Origin: Planctomycetaceae bacterium
GTDB taxonomy: Bacteria > Planctomycetota > Planctomycetia > Pirellulales > UBA1268
NCBI GenBank assembly: GCA_002862165.1
Contig: PKCL01000212.1
Coordinates: forward strand, 1-15,311
Direction of reading: 5' to 3'
DNA: 15,311 bases
The number at the start of each line of letters is the position of its first letter. The stretch's first letter is position 1. Below are positions 1-7,508 of the stretch, piece after piece. The notes beneath the pieces were generated by a model that made no database searches, was not told the origin of the DNA, and saw only the letters and a list, made by a program, of their open reading frames with translations. The position numbers were made by a program, and so were the translations under genes.

Positions 1-1
1 G

Positions 2-412
2 ACTGAAAAAAAAACAAAGGGAAATAAAAGACAACTGTCTTTCGAGGCCTCACTCGAAAAACTTGACGCTGTCATCAATCAGATGGAGTCTCGAGAATTA
101 GGGCTCACTGAATCTATCGAAGCGTACGAGCAGGGCGTCTCGTTACTACGCCAACTGCATGAAGAACTCAGCGATATAGAGCAGCGAGTTGTCACCCTAG
201 TACGAATTGATGAAGATGGAAATCCAGTCTTTGAAAGTGCTCATACTGCACCTGAGAACGGTCATAACACTTCAAAAGCAGGACGAAGAAAAAAAACAAA
301 GGGACAGGGTGAGAAAGCCGAAGACCAACCAAAGAAACAGAGAATCTCTACGAGTCACCACGAGACTCGACATCAACTACCTGGAATGGACGAAGCCACA
401 CCAGGAGCGTAG
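2..412 (+). CDS. xseB: Exodeoxyribonuclease VII small subunit (start codon cut by window edge)
   Basis: Small subunit of exonuclease VII, which with XseA degrades single-stranded DNA to oligonucleotides in the cytoplasm. The reading frame is open from base 2. It gives TEKKTKGNKRQLSFEASLEK and continues as LDAVINQMESRELGLTES and IEAYEQGVSLLRQLHEEL, the characteristic two-helix XseB core (SFE..L..LD.ivn.lEsgel.l.esi..YE.G..Ll). The first ATG inside the window (83) falls in the middle of this core and is not the start. Base 1 is G and would be the last base of an ATG, so probably only two bases are missing. The full protein would then be about 137 residues. About 55 residues after the core are polar and Lys/Arg-rich, a disordered-looking tail that makes it longer than the usual ~80 residues. 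It heads the + strand run; xseA may lie just upstream, outside the window. Confidence 0.9.
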   Translation, partial: TEKKTKGNKRQLSFEASLEKLDAVINQMESRELGLTESIEAYEQGVSLLRQLHEELSDIEQRVVTLVRIDEDGNPVFESAHTAPENGHNTSKAGRRKKTKGQGEKAEDQPKKQRISTSHHETRHQLPGMDEATPGA

Positions 413-470
413 AACACGTGCTGTAATACATTAAATAAGAATAGCACGCAGTACTTTGCTATGACCGGGC

Positions 471-1445
471 ATGAATAAAACAACCAATACTGAATCTTTT
501 TCCGAGACTTTCATGAATGCCTCAGCGAGCCACTCACAACAACATATTCAAGCAACTCTTGCTGCTGTTCAGGAGTTTATCAACCCGCGACTTGAATCTG
601 CTCTTTCTTTCTCTGATCAGGCCGCTCCGCGTTTGGTAGATGCCATGCGGCATGCTCTTCTCGCTCCTGGGAAAAGGCTCCGACCAGCCTTAGTACTTGA
701 AGCATCGCGGACCTGCGGCGGGACTTGGGAGCAAGCTGCTCCAGCTGCTCTTGCGGTTGAAATCATCCACGCATACTCACTCGTGCATGATGACCTTCCG
801 GCAATGGACGACGATGATTTACGTCGTGGTCGACCAACCTGCCACCGTGCTTTTGACGAAGCGACAGCTATATTGTGTGGTGATGCTCTACAACCACTTG
901 CGTTCAAGGTGCTGGCCAGTGGCATGCCTCCAGAAATTGTCCCTGAAGCATGCCTGATATTAGCTCAAGCAGCCGGTGCAGAATCACTCGTTGGTGGACA
1001 GGTAGATGATTTGGCTGCAGAGAGAGGGTGGGTTCCTGATCTCTCTGAACAAACACCCGACCAGCAGGTCCAATGGATGGAAAGAGTGCATCGGCGAAAA
1101 ACTGGCTGCCTTTTCCTGGCATCGCTTGAACTTGGTTGCCTAGCAGGAGGTGGAAGTCCTCAGTGCAGACACGACCTGGAGGAATACGGGAAGGCTTTTG
1201 GTCTTGCTTTCCAGATAGCGGATGATCTGCTCGATGCGGAGGGATCTGAGTCAAATATGGGAAAACGTGTTGGAAAAGATGCCAATCGAGGGAAAATCAC
1301 TTTTCCAACAGTAATTGGAAAAGAACTCAGCCGAGAGCGAGCCAAGACCCTTTCGGAGCAAGCGGCGGCGACGCTTTCGGGCTATGGCGATGCTGCTGAA
1401 TCGCTCGTCGCACTAGCCAGGTGGGTTGTGAGCCGTCAAACCTAG
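471..1445 (+). CDS. ispA: Polyprenyl (farnesyl/geranylgeranyl) diphosphate synthase, IspA type
   Basis: Chain-elongating prenyltransferase that condenses isopentenyl diphosphate with allylic diphosphates to make farnesyl or geranylgeranyl diphosphate in the cytoplasm. The 324-residue protein has all family landmarks: PGKRLRP at 66-72, the first Asp-rich motif DDLPAMDDDDLRRG at 107-120, GQVDD near 176-180, the RRKTG segment at 208-212, the second Asp-rich motif DDLLD at 251-255, and GKDANRGKITFPT at 268-280. The context AYSLVHDDLPAMDDDD closely matches bacterial IspA. Product chain length cannot be fixed from sequence alone. The N-terminus runs about 25 residues before the first family helix, and ATG 513 (Met15) is an alternative start. 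No clear Shine-Dalgarno site precedes either. It starts 58 bp after xseB, and dxs follows on the same strand, an arrangement typical of isoprenoid gene clusters. Confidence 0.95.
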   Translation: MNKTTNTESFSETFMNASASHSQQHIQATLAAVQEFINPRLESALSFSDQAAPRLVDAMRHALLAPGKRLRPALVLEASRTCGGTWEQAAPAALAVEIIHAYSLVHDDLPAMDDDDLRRGRPTCHRAFDEATAILCGDALQPLAFKVLASGMPPEIVPEACLILAQAAGAESLVGGQVDDLAAERGWVPDLSEQTPDQQVQWMERVHRRKTGCLFLASLELGCLAGGGSPQCRHDLEEYGKAFGLAFQIADDLLDAEGSESNMGKRVGKDANRGKITFPTVIGKELSRERAKTLSEQAAATLSGYGDAAESLVALARWVVSRQT

Positions 1446-1485
1446 GCTTTTCGGCTTCTTCATAGCTCCGCGAAGGACTGTCGCC

Positions 1486-1510
1486 AGTCTACAACTATAT
1501 GTTGTAGACT
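1486..1510 (+). promoter_or_regulatory. Perfect hairpin in the ispA-dxs gap (terminator, attenuator or operator)
   Basis: AGTCTACAAC (1486-1495) and GTTGTAGACT (1501-1510) are exact reverse complements separated by the 5-base loop TATAT. The stem is followed by CTTGTTTTCC, a short and interrupted T-run. It lies 40 bp after the ispA stop and 68 bp before the chosen dxs start. The stem has only 4 G-C pairs in 10, which is weak for an intrinsic terminator. The near-complete dyad symmetry would equally suit a dimeric regulator. Role undecided. Confidence 0.55.
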
Positions 1511-1578
1511 CTTGTTTTCCATTGAGAAAAGATAGTTCATTTGATCTAGATGATTTTACGCAGGAGTTTTTGGAGATA

Positions 1579-3510
1579 ATGGCAAATATCCTTCCAACAA
1601 TAGAATCCCCTCATGATCTTCAGGGACTGTCTCCGGACGAACTTGAAAATCTTGCGACCGAAATGCGTCAGGCGTTGTGCCAGGTTGCTGCGAGCCGAAC
1701 TGCACACTTTGCATCGAACCTAGGCGTAGTCGAACTCTGCTTAGCCCTTCATCGTGTTTTTGACTTCAGTAAGGATCGTCTTATCTGGGATACTGGCCAT
1801 CAGATATACCCTCATAAACTCATCACAGGAAGATACAAAAAATTCGATACCATGCGAACACGTGGTGGTCTCATGGGTTTCCCAAACCCATTGGAGAGCC
1901 CTTACGACTTATTCATGACAGGCCACGCAGGGTGCAGCATTTCAGCAGCTCTTGGCCTCGCAAGTGGAGACTCGTTGCAAGGACACGATGATCGCCACAG
2001 CGTTGCAGTCATCGGAGACGGAGCGCTTCCATCCGGCATCGTATTCGAGGCACTTAATAATGCCGGGTTTTTGAAAAAACGTCTCATCATTATCCTGAAC
2101 GACAACCGTATGTCGATCTGCCCAAGGGTCGGAGCCTTAGCTGAGTATCTTGATGTTGTACGGCTCAACCCTTGGTATCGAGGCCTGCGTGACAAAGCTG
2201 GAGACCTCATCAAGGGTGTGCCGATGGTCGGCGAATCTGTGGAGCGCATGCTTGTCAACGTGAAAGACTCGCTGAAGGCAACACTTCACGGCGGCATGCT
2301 ATTCGAGGCTCTTGGTGTCCGGTACTTTGGTCCGGTCGAAGGGCACTCGCTACCAAATCTAATGAGATACCTCGAACTTGTTAAGGATGAAGAGGGACCG
2401 ATTCTGTTGCATGTTCTCACAGAGAAAGGTCATGGATTCAAACCTGCCGAGGATGACCCCGTCTTCTTTCATACACCTGCTCCGTTCGAGTGTGACGATG
2501 ATGACTGCATTGTTTCAGTGAAAAAATCTTCGGCACGAGGCTTTACCGATGTAGCCAGCTCAGCTATTGCCGACTGCATGGAAAAAGATGACCGAGTAAC
2601 GGTCATGACGGCTGCAATGTGTCAGGGAAATAAATTAGAGGCTGTTCGTGAGGCATACCCTGACCGCTTTTTCGATGTCGGCATTTGTGAATCGCACGCC
2701 GTTGCATTTGCTGCAGGTCAGGCAAAAGCCGGTTGCAGACCCATTGTAGATATCTACAGCACTTTTTTGCAGCGGTCGTATGACCAGATCTTTCAGGAGG
2801 TCTGCCTACAAAACTTACCTGTTACTTTTATGCTCGACCGGGCCGGCCTAACTGGTCCCGATGGCCCTACCCATCATGGTGTCTTTGACCTCGGCTACAT
2901 GCGACTCTTTCCAAACATGGTCGTCTTGGCTCCCGCGGATGAATATGACCTCAAATCAATGGTTGCTTGGGCGATTAATCACAATGGTCCTGTTGCCATT
3001 CGCTACCCGAAAGCCGTCCTCGAGCCAACCCTCAACAATCGCTTCGGTGAAGACCGACTACCTGTAGAATTGGGACACTGCGAATCACTCCTTGACGGAC
3101 CAGATGGACTCATTATCGGATGCGGCAGTCTGACCGGAACCTGTCTCGAGGCGGTTGAGAAACTTCGAGAAGAGGGTCTCAGCGTGGGCTTAATCAATGC
3201 TCGATTCGTAAAGCCATTAGATGAAGAAACTTTGATAAGACGGATACAAATGAGCCCTTGGGTGGTGTCTGTAGAAGAGAACGCTCTACAAGCGGGCTTC
3301 GGTTCGGCTATTCTCGAGGCCATTCACAATACAAATATGTACACCGGCCCAATTCGAAGACTTGGCATTCCGGACCACTTTATCGAGCATGGCGACAGGG
3401 CCGAATTACTTTCAAGCCTAAGCCTGGATATCAACGGAATTGCTAATATTTGCAAAGAACTTTCAGAACAGACCGCGGCAAATGCCGTAGCAACTCCAGT
3501 TCGAGACTGA
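1579..3510 (+). CDS. dxs: 1-deoxy-D-xylulose-5-phosphate synthase
   Basis: Thiamine-diphosphate enzyme that joins pyruvate and glyceraldehyde 3-phosphate to make DXP, the entry step of the MEP isoprenoid pathway, which also feeds thiamine and pyridoxal synthesis. From the ATG at 1579 it is 643 residues, a normal DXS length. Landmarks are GHQIYPHK at 73-80, the ThDP/Mg motif GDGA at 146-149 with NDN at 174-176, the catalytic Glu in CESHAVAFAAG (E371, matching E. coli E370), and DRAGLTGPDGPTHHG from 420. The frame is open upstream to a TTG at 1522, which would add 19 residues. ATG 1579 is preferred because MANILPTIESPHDLQGLSPD matches the usual DXS N-terminus. GGAG at 1572-1575 and AGGAG at 1562-1566 precede it, both at non-ideal spacing. 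The usual GHSSTS-like segment reads GHAGCS (115-120), so this is a divergent branch of the family. Confidence 0.95.
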   Translation: MANILPTIESPHDLQGLSPDELENLATEMRQALCQVAASRTAHFASNLGVVELCLALHRVFDFSKDRLIWDTGHQIYPHKLITGRYKKFDTMRTRGGLMGFPNPLESPYDLFMTGHAGCSISAALGLASGDSLQGHDDRHSVAVIGDGALPSGIVFEALNNAGFLKKRLIIILNDNRMSICPRVGALAEYLDVVRLNPWYRGLRDKAGDLIKGVPMVGESVERMLVNVKDSLKATLHGGMLFEALGVRYFGPVEGHSLPNLMRYLELVKDEEGPILLHVLTEKGHGFKPAEDDPVFFHTPAPFECDDDDCIVSVKKSSARGFTDVASSAIADCMEKDDRVTVMTAAMCQGNKLEAVREAYPDRFFDVGICESHAVAFAAGQAKAGCRPIVDIYSTFLQRSYDQIFQEVCLQNLPVTFMLDRAGLTGPDGPTHHGVFDLGYMRLFPNMVVLAPADEYDLKSMVAWAINHNGPVAIRYPKAVLEPTLNNRFGEDRLPVELGHCESLLDGPDGLIIGCGSLTGTCLEAVEKLREEGLSVGLINARFVKPLDEETLIRRIQMSPWVVSVEENALQAGFGSAILEAIHNTNMYTGPIRRLGIPDHFIEHGDRAELLSSLSLDINGIANICKELSEQTAANAVATPVRD

Positions 3511-3553
3511 CTGAAATAGATTAAATGTGGTAGTGCCCCCAGGCTCGTTATCA

Positions 3554-4543
3554 ATGGCTGATCACACAAAGACTTCATCAAAACTTACTGACGACAGTAG
3601 CAAAAAAACGGCGGAACGCCTTTTCCCCGGCCAACCCATCACTGAGAGTCTTCGAATAGCGGTGATTGGCCCCGAGGAAGTCTTGGAAACCAAGTCGCTG
3701 GCGAATGATCTACAAGAGCTGCTAAAAAGTCTCGGCCATAAGATCAAAATGATGGTAGCGGATAAATCTGCGTGGGAGCCAGATTCTCGTGAAGGAACTT
3801 CTTCGAACATTGCACAAGATGCTGATCTGGTCATTGTTCTAGGTGGTGATGGATCAATTCTCCGGACTGCCCGGTGGATGGGATACCAACAGACACCAGT
3901 ACTGGGAGTCAATCTTGGCCGCCTCGGATTCCTGGCTGATTTCTCACCAAATGAAGTTGAACCTGCTATTAACGAACTCATTGCAGGAAGATTTCGTCTC
4001 GTCGAGCATATGATGTTCGAGACACGAGTACTTCGTGGAAATAAAATAATTGCAAGTGACTTGGGTCTTAACGAAACTTCCGTTCTTGCCGGACCTCCCT
4101 TCTCTCTTTTCGAAATTGAACTTTACGTAGACGGTGATTTAGCGACTGTGTATCGAGGCGACGGTTTGATTATTAGCACACCGGTGGGCTCAACCGCTTA
4201 TAACATGTCTGCTGGAGGTCCTATTGTTCGGAAATCAATTGAGGCATTTATTTTTACTCCTCTCAACCCGCACACGCTCACCCACAGAACGGTCGTTGAT
4301 ACGGCATCCCGGAACTACACCTTGATTGTTCCCTCCCCAAACAATGGATCATCCTGCGTTGTTGACGGACGGCTTCTACTATCACTTCAGGCAGGGGACG
4401 AAATCTGCATATCGCTCGCCACGCCAAAATTTTGTCTTATCGAAACAAACCAGCACAGCTACTACTCTACCCTCCGTGACAAATTGACCTGGGGAGGCGG
4501 TCTGCAGAATACATCGGCACGTAGTGCCTACCATAAGTCTTGA
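3554..4543 (+). CDS. nadK: NAD kinase
   Basis: Phosphorylates NAD at the adenosine 2'-hydroxyl to make NADP, using ATP or polyphosphate, in the cytoplasm. From ATG 3554 the protein has 329 residues. Visible family motifs are GGDGS at 97-101 (phosphate/ATP site), NLGRLGFL at 120-127, LNE at 172-174, GDGLIISTPVGSTAYN at 202-217 and the C-terminal TPLNPHTL at 235-242. Together these are diagnostic of the NadK/PpnK family. The frame is open to a GTG at 3527 (nine more residues). Neither start has a clear ribosome binding site, and ATG 3554 is chosen as the more usual codon. About 30 polar residues precede the first beta strand (LRIAVIG), a little longer than average. It follows dxs by 43 bp, so co-transcription is likely. 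The NADPH made from its product is used by the reductive steps of the MEP pathway. Confidence 0.95.
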   Translation: MADHTKTSSKLTDDSSKKTAERLFPGQPITESLRIAVIGPEEVLETKSLANDLQELLKSLGHKIKMMVADKSAWEPDSREGTSSNIAQDADLVIVLGGDGSILRTARWMGYQQTPVLGVNLGRLGFLADFSPNEVEPAINELIAGRFRLVEHMMFETRVLRGNKIIASDLGLNETSVLAGPPFSLFEIELYVDGDLATVYRGDGLIISTPVGSTAYNMSAGGPIVRKSIEAFIFTPLNPHTLTHRTVVDTASRNYTLIVPSPNNGSSCVVDGRLLLSLQAGDEICISLATPKFCLIETNQHSYYSTLRDKLTWGGGLQNTSARSAYHKS

Positions 4544-4572
4544 GCCACATCATCGGCATCAGAAAAATTGAC

Positions 4573-5439
4573 ATGAAATATTTTATTTCTATTTGCCTCA
4601 CAATCCTGCTCACCTGTACTGGGCACATTTCTGCTGAAGACACCCTCTCTCCAAGCAAAAATACAAAAATACTTCGATACAAATTTAATGACGGTGAAAC
4701 CATAATAGCGCAGGTGTCTCATCGAGCACTTACTGAAACAACAATTAATGGCACAACCCAGCATGTTGAAACTGCCACTGATTCAACAAAGTCTTGGAAA
4801 ATAACTCATGTTGAGAAGGATGGAACAGCAACCCTTGAGCATCTGGTAGACCATGTCAAAATGTTGTCTCGTACAAGCGGGATGAAGGCCATGCGATGGG
4901 ATAGTGACAGCCCAGAGCCGCCACCTGATGGTTATGGGGGTGTTCAACTCGGTCTTGGCAAACCACTTTCGGAACTCACAATCGACTCATGCGGCCGAGT
5001 CATAAATCGTAAAGACTTTTCCCCAAGCCCCCCTTCGAACACTGGTGACCTGATGGTCGTTCCGTTACCTGATGAGCCTGTTTCGATAGGAACAACATGG
5101 ACCGTTCCAGACACCGTAGTCATTGACATTCCAGGCAGTACGGGAAAATCTGTTCGCACAAGACTCCGGTACCAAGTCACAAAGCTCAAAAAAGACCGTG
5201 CTTTCATAAAAGTTGACACTACGGTACTGACTCCAGTTCACGACCCTCAAACAGAATCTCGTCTCCTTGAGCGAATCTGGTCCGGGGAAATAGTATTTGA
5301 CATTGATCGTGGCTGCATACTAAAGCGATCAGTGAGTGTTGATAGACGGGTTATCGGATTTCACGGGCCTGCATCGAGCATTCGCTATAAAGCAAGCCGA
5401 GAAGAGGAACTTGTCTCCGACTCAAAAGATACCGAATAA
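4573..5439 (+). CDS. Secreted protein of unknown function, resembling DUF6263
   Basis: 288 residues from ATG 4573. The N-terminus MKYFISICLTILLTCTGHIS ends in AED and looks like a Sec signal peptide with cleavage after about residue 21. The Cys in LLTC lacks a canonical lipobox, so a lipoprotein is unlikely. The mature part starts LRYKFNDGETI, passes through a Thr-rich beta-looking stretch, then GTATLEHLVDHVKM, and ends with WSGEIVFDIDRGCILKRSVS. This order (field-like opening, 'trade-off' central dyad, W.G.i.fd...G near the end) recalls planctomycete DUF6263 proteins. That link is from memory of the family pattern and is tentative. No catalytic motif or membrane segment beyond the signal peptide is visible. 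It starts 29 bp after the NAD kinase stop, so it probably belongs to the same transcript although its compartment is different. A TTG at 4540 in the same frame would overlap nadK and bury the signal peptide, so it was not chosen. Confidence 0.75.
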   Translation: MKYFISICLTILLTCTGHISAEDTLSPSKNTKILRYKFNDGETIIAQVSHRALTETTINGTTQHVETATDSTKSWKITHVEKDGTATLEHLVDHVKMLSRTSGMKAMRWDSDSPEPPPDGYGGVQLGLGKPLSELTIDSCGRVINRKDFSPSPPSNTGDLMVVPLPDEPVSIGTTWTVPDTVVIDIPGSTGKSVRTRLRYQVTKLKKDRAFIKVDTTVLTPVHDPQTESRLLERIWSGEIVFDIDRGCILKRSVSVDRRVIGFHGPASSIRYKASREEELVSDSKDTE

Positions 5440-5491
5440 ATAGCAGACCGCCTGAGAGGGCTATCGATTCGAATTGCCGCCTTTATTCGCC

Positions 5492-7150
5492 TTAGCCCGC
5501 CCGTAAGACATCTTCAACACGACGAATTGCCTGCTCTACGTCCCAGGTTGCATCAGCGAGTACAATACTTGATTGCGACTCCATCCACTTACGGACAGTT
5601 TTCTCGGCTGCAACAACTGTAGAGTGGCTTCTACGACCAAAATGCCGACCAATATCAGCAAGGGCAGCACCTGTATGCTTACGAGCAAGAAACATAGCTA
5701 ACATGCGTGGCTGATTTACCGCTCTCGAACGACGTGTTGATTTGAGATCAGACTCAGAAATTCCAAATGCTGCGCATACCGCCTGATCAATGTCAGCTAA
5801 ACGTAGGCTACGAGCACTTGAACGAACAAGGTCGGCAAGAGCTTCTCTGGCTAAATCCAACGTGACTGGCGTTCCCAACATATGACTTGCAGCCTCAAGC
5901 CTATTCATACCACCAATTAATTCTCTGGCATGACGGGTAAGGTTGTTTGCGAGAAAATCAATGACATTGATCGGCAAATTGATCTGCCTTTTTTCTGCAA
6001 GTCCCGAAACAATACCTCGACGAACTTCGTAATCTGGAGGCATGATTCCAGCCGTCATTCCTCCACGCAGCCTCCCTGTCAATTCACTTCCTAAACCAGA
6101 GAGACTTTCGACATCTCGGTCACTTGCAAATATTATTTGCTTGCCGGCCCTATGGAGCGTGTCCACTGTGCTTTGCAACTCAAGCAAAGTCGCTCGCTTT
6201 CCAACAAAAAATTGCAAGTCATCAACTGCCAATAAATCAACAGACCGGCAACTTCTTCGAAATCCAGGAAGTCCGCTACCATGAAGAGCTTGTAGGAAAT
6301 TCGTGGTAAACTGCTCAGCTGAGAACATAGCCACAGCAAGTCCCGGACGGACTTTACGAGCATGGTGACATATTCCTGCCAACAAGTGACTTTTGCCCAC
6401 ACCACTTGGACCATGTAAAAGAACTGGCGACATTTCGCCCAAGCGACTCGCTGCCAACTCAACCGCTGCGTATGCCATGCGGTTACTCGACCCGACCGCA
6501 AATTCTTCTAAAGATACTGTTGGCCGTCGAAGATGAAGTTTCTTTGCGGCATTTCCTGAATTTGTCCGAGAAACTTTCGTTTTAGGGGTGATACAAACCG
6601 ATTTGCTAAGACTTTTTGATCCCGCAGCAGCAGTACTTTCAAGAGTACTCGTGTCTTCGTCAGGTTTGTCTACCATGCTTTGTGCTGAGACTGCACCAAG
6701 CGGCCTCCAATGAACCGCGACAGGCTTGTTCACGATTTCACCAGCGGATATGGCGACATCGTTACCAAAGGTCTTCTGAAGCCATTCTCCGGGATAGTTT
6801 GGGTCGAATAAGACTACAACCTCGACAAGATTCTCACCAGTAATAGATTCGGCGACCTGTATTTCGAAGTTATCACCAAACCAGACGGCAAATCGCTCGT
6901 CTCCCAATCGCAATATGAGCGATCTTGCAATACGCTCACTTATCGTACACGACCCATTCGTATGAGCCTCGGATTCTGCGGAGACCTTGGTCGGGCCATA
7001 TTCTGGACCCTCCAGAGGGCTGGGTTCTGGAACTTCTGGAAGATTGATTTCGCCTATGGCACGAGGCTGGCCAGACTTTGCACATTCGCCACGAGGCTTG
7101 GATGTTTTATGAAGCCGTGCTGAAGTTTTGTGAGAGTTCATTTTAGCCAC
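5492..7150 (-). CDS. dnaA: Chromosomal replication initiator DnaA, with altered box-recognition motif
   Basis: ATP-dependent initiator that binds DnaA boxes and melts the origin. The 552 residues show about 68 polar N-terminal residues absent from most DnaA, a domain I-like segment (~70-150, ISERIARSLILRLGDERF), and a flexible linker to ~205. The AAA+ domain follows, with Walker A GPSGVGKSH (247-255), Walker B LLAVDD (306-311), sensor 1 ASD (342-344), arginine-finger region LTGRLRGG (357-364) and sensor 2 region RELIGGMNRL (409-418). The C-terminal DNA-binding domain (~460-552) contains GRHFGRRSHSTV (501-512), where most bacteria have FGGRDHSTV. The GTG at 7150 is used as start, with GGAG at 7162-7165. 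ATG 7141, three codons in, is equally possible. It is convergent with the secreted-protein gene (52 bp apart) and divergent from the PDZ gene. A planctomycete-type DnaA is the best reading; a DnaA paralogue is possible. Confidence 0.9.
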   Translation of the reverse strand: MAKMNSHKTSARLHKTSKPRGECAKSGQPRAIGEINLPEVPEPSPLEGPEYGPTKVSAESEAHTNGSCTISERIARSLILRLGDERFAVWFGDNFEIQVAESITGENLVEVVVLFDPNYPGEWLQKTFGNDVAISAGEIVNKPVAVHWRPLGAVSAQSMVDKPDEDTSTLESTAAAGSKSLSKSVCITPKTKVSRTNSGNAAKKLHLRRPTVSLEEFAVGSSNRMAYAAVELAASRLGEMSPVLLHGPSGVGKSHLLAGICHHARKVRPGLAVAMFSAEQFTTNFLQALHGSGLPGFRRSCRSVDLLAVDDLQFFVGKRATLLELQSTVDTLHRAGKQIIFASDRDVESLSGLGSELTGRLRGGMTAGIMPPDYEVRRGIVSGLAEKRQINLPINVIDFLANNLTRHARELIGGMNRLEAASHMLGTPVTLDLAREALADLVRSSARSLRLADIDQAVCAAFGISESDLKSTRRSRAVNQPRMLAMFLARKHTGAALADIGRHFGRRSHSTVVAAEKTVRKWMESQSSIVLADATWDVEQAIRRVEDVLRAG

Positions 7151-7242
7151 GTTTTACGACACTCCATGTCCCGGGGCAGCACCCGGCTCTAATCCGACGC
7201 AACCAATTATTCAGCTTTGACCAAGTTCATCTCTCAATATTG

Positions 7243-7346
7243 TTCATGATTGATTTTCATGACACAGAAATGTTCCCGCTCGGCGGCTGAGTATAAAAGT
7301 GCTAGCGTTGCTGTCAAACACTCGCACGAATAAACGCTGTTCATGA
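7243..7346. repeat. Three copies of TTCATGA
   Basis: TTCATGA occurs at 7243-7249, 7256-7262 and 7340-7346. The first two starts are 13 bp apart and the third follows after 84 bp. The core TCATGA is itself palindromic. Three copies in 104 bp between divergent genes could be binding sites for a regulator, but a 7-mer can also recur by chance. Confidence 0.4.
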
Positions 7347-7357
7347 CTGTCTAGTGG

Positions 7358-7385
7358 TTCCACAATGAAAAAACCATTGGTGGAA
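7358..7385. repeat. Bulged hairpin with DnaA-box-like arm
   Basis: TTCCACAATG (7358-7367) pairs with CATT-G-GTGGAA (7375-7385): ten base pairs with one bulged G (7379) and the 7-base loop AAAAAAC. The arm contains TTCCACA, a shortened DnaA-box-like word, so the palindrome places two such words head to head. Confidence 0.45.
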
Positions 7386-7466
7386 AATATGTGGATTCAA
7401 TCGATGGGATTTTTTGAACCATGGGAAACAACTGTCTAACGGAGTTCCAAGAGGTTCTTCAGACCG

Positions 7467-7493
7467 GAATTTAGTTCGAATTTGATCGAATTT
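7467..7493. repeat. Phased triplet of GAATTT
   Basis: GAATTT starts at 7467, 7478 and 7488, spacings of 11 and 10 bp, close to one turn of B-DNA. The context of the second and third copies is CGAATTT followed by G or A. A/T tracts in helical phase usually give intrinsic bending or a cooperative binding array. Confidence 0.45.
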
Positions 7494-7508
7494 AGCTTGG
7501 TTTGCTCC

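Noticed and set aside
1446..1578. Possible TPP riboswitch ahead of the ThDP enzyme gene dxs
   Set aside because: No CTGAGA or paired core motifs were found; only the simple hairpin is present.
5444..5462. CTGAGA (5452-5457), the core word of TPP riboswitches
   Set aside because: It lies between two convergent gene ends, with no partner ACCTGAT-type motif and no downstream gene to control.
5440..5491. Bidirectional terminator between the secreted-protein gene and dnaA
   Set aside because: No stem of useful length with a T-run is visible in these 52 bases.
6133..6501. Minus-strand open frame of ~120 codons within dnaA
   Set aside because: Shifted frame of the DnaA AAA+ domain, where Walker A and B fix the correct frame.
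7217..7300. Sigma70 promoter pairs such as TTGACC near 7218 or TATAAAAG near 7292
   Set aside because: No pair has both hexamers and a 16-18 bp spacer, so no promoter was listed.
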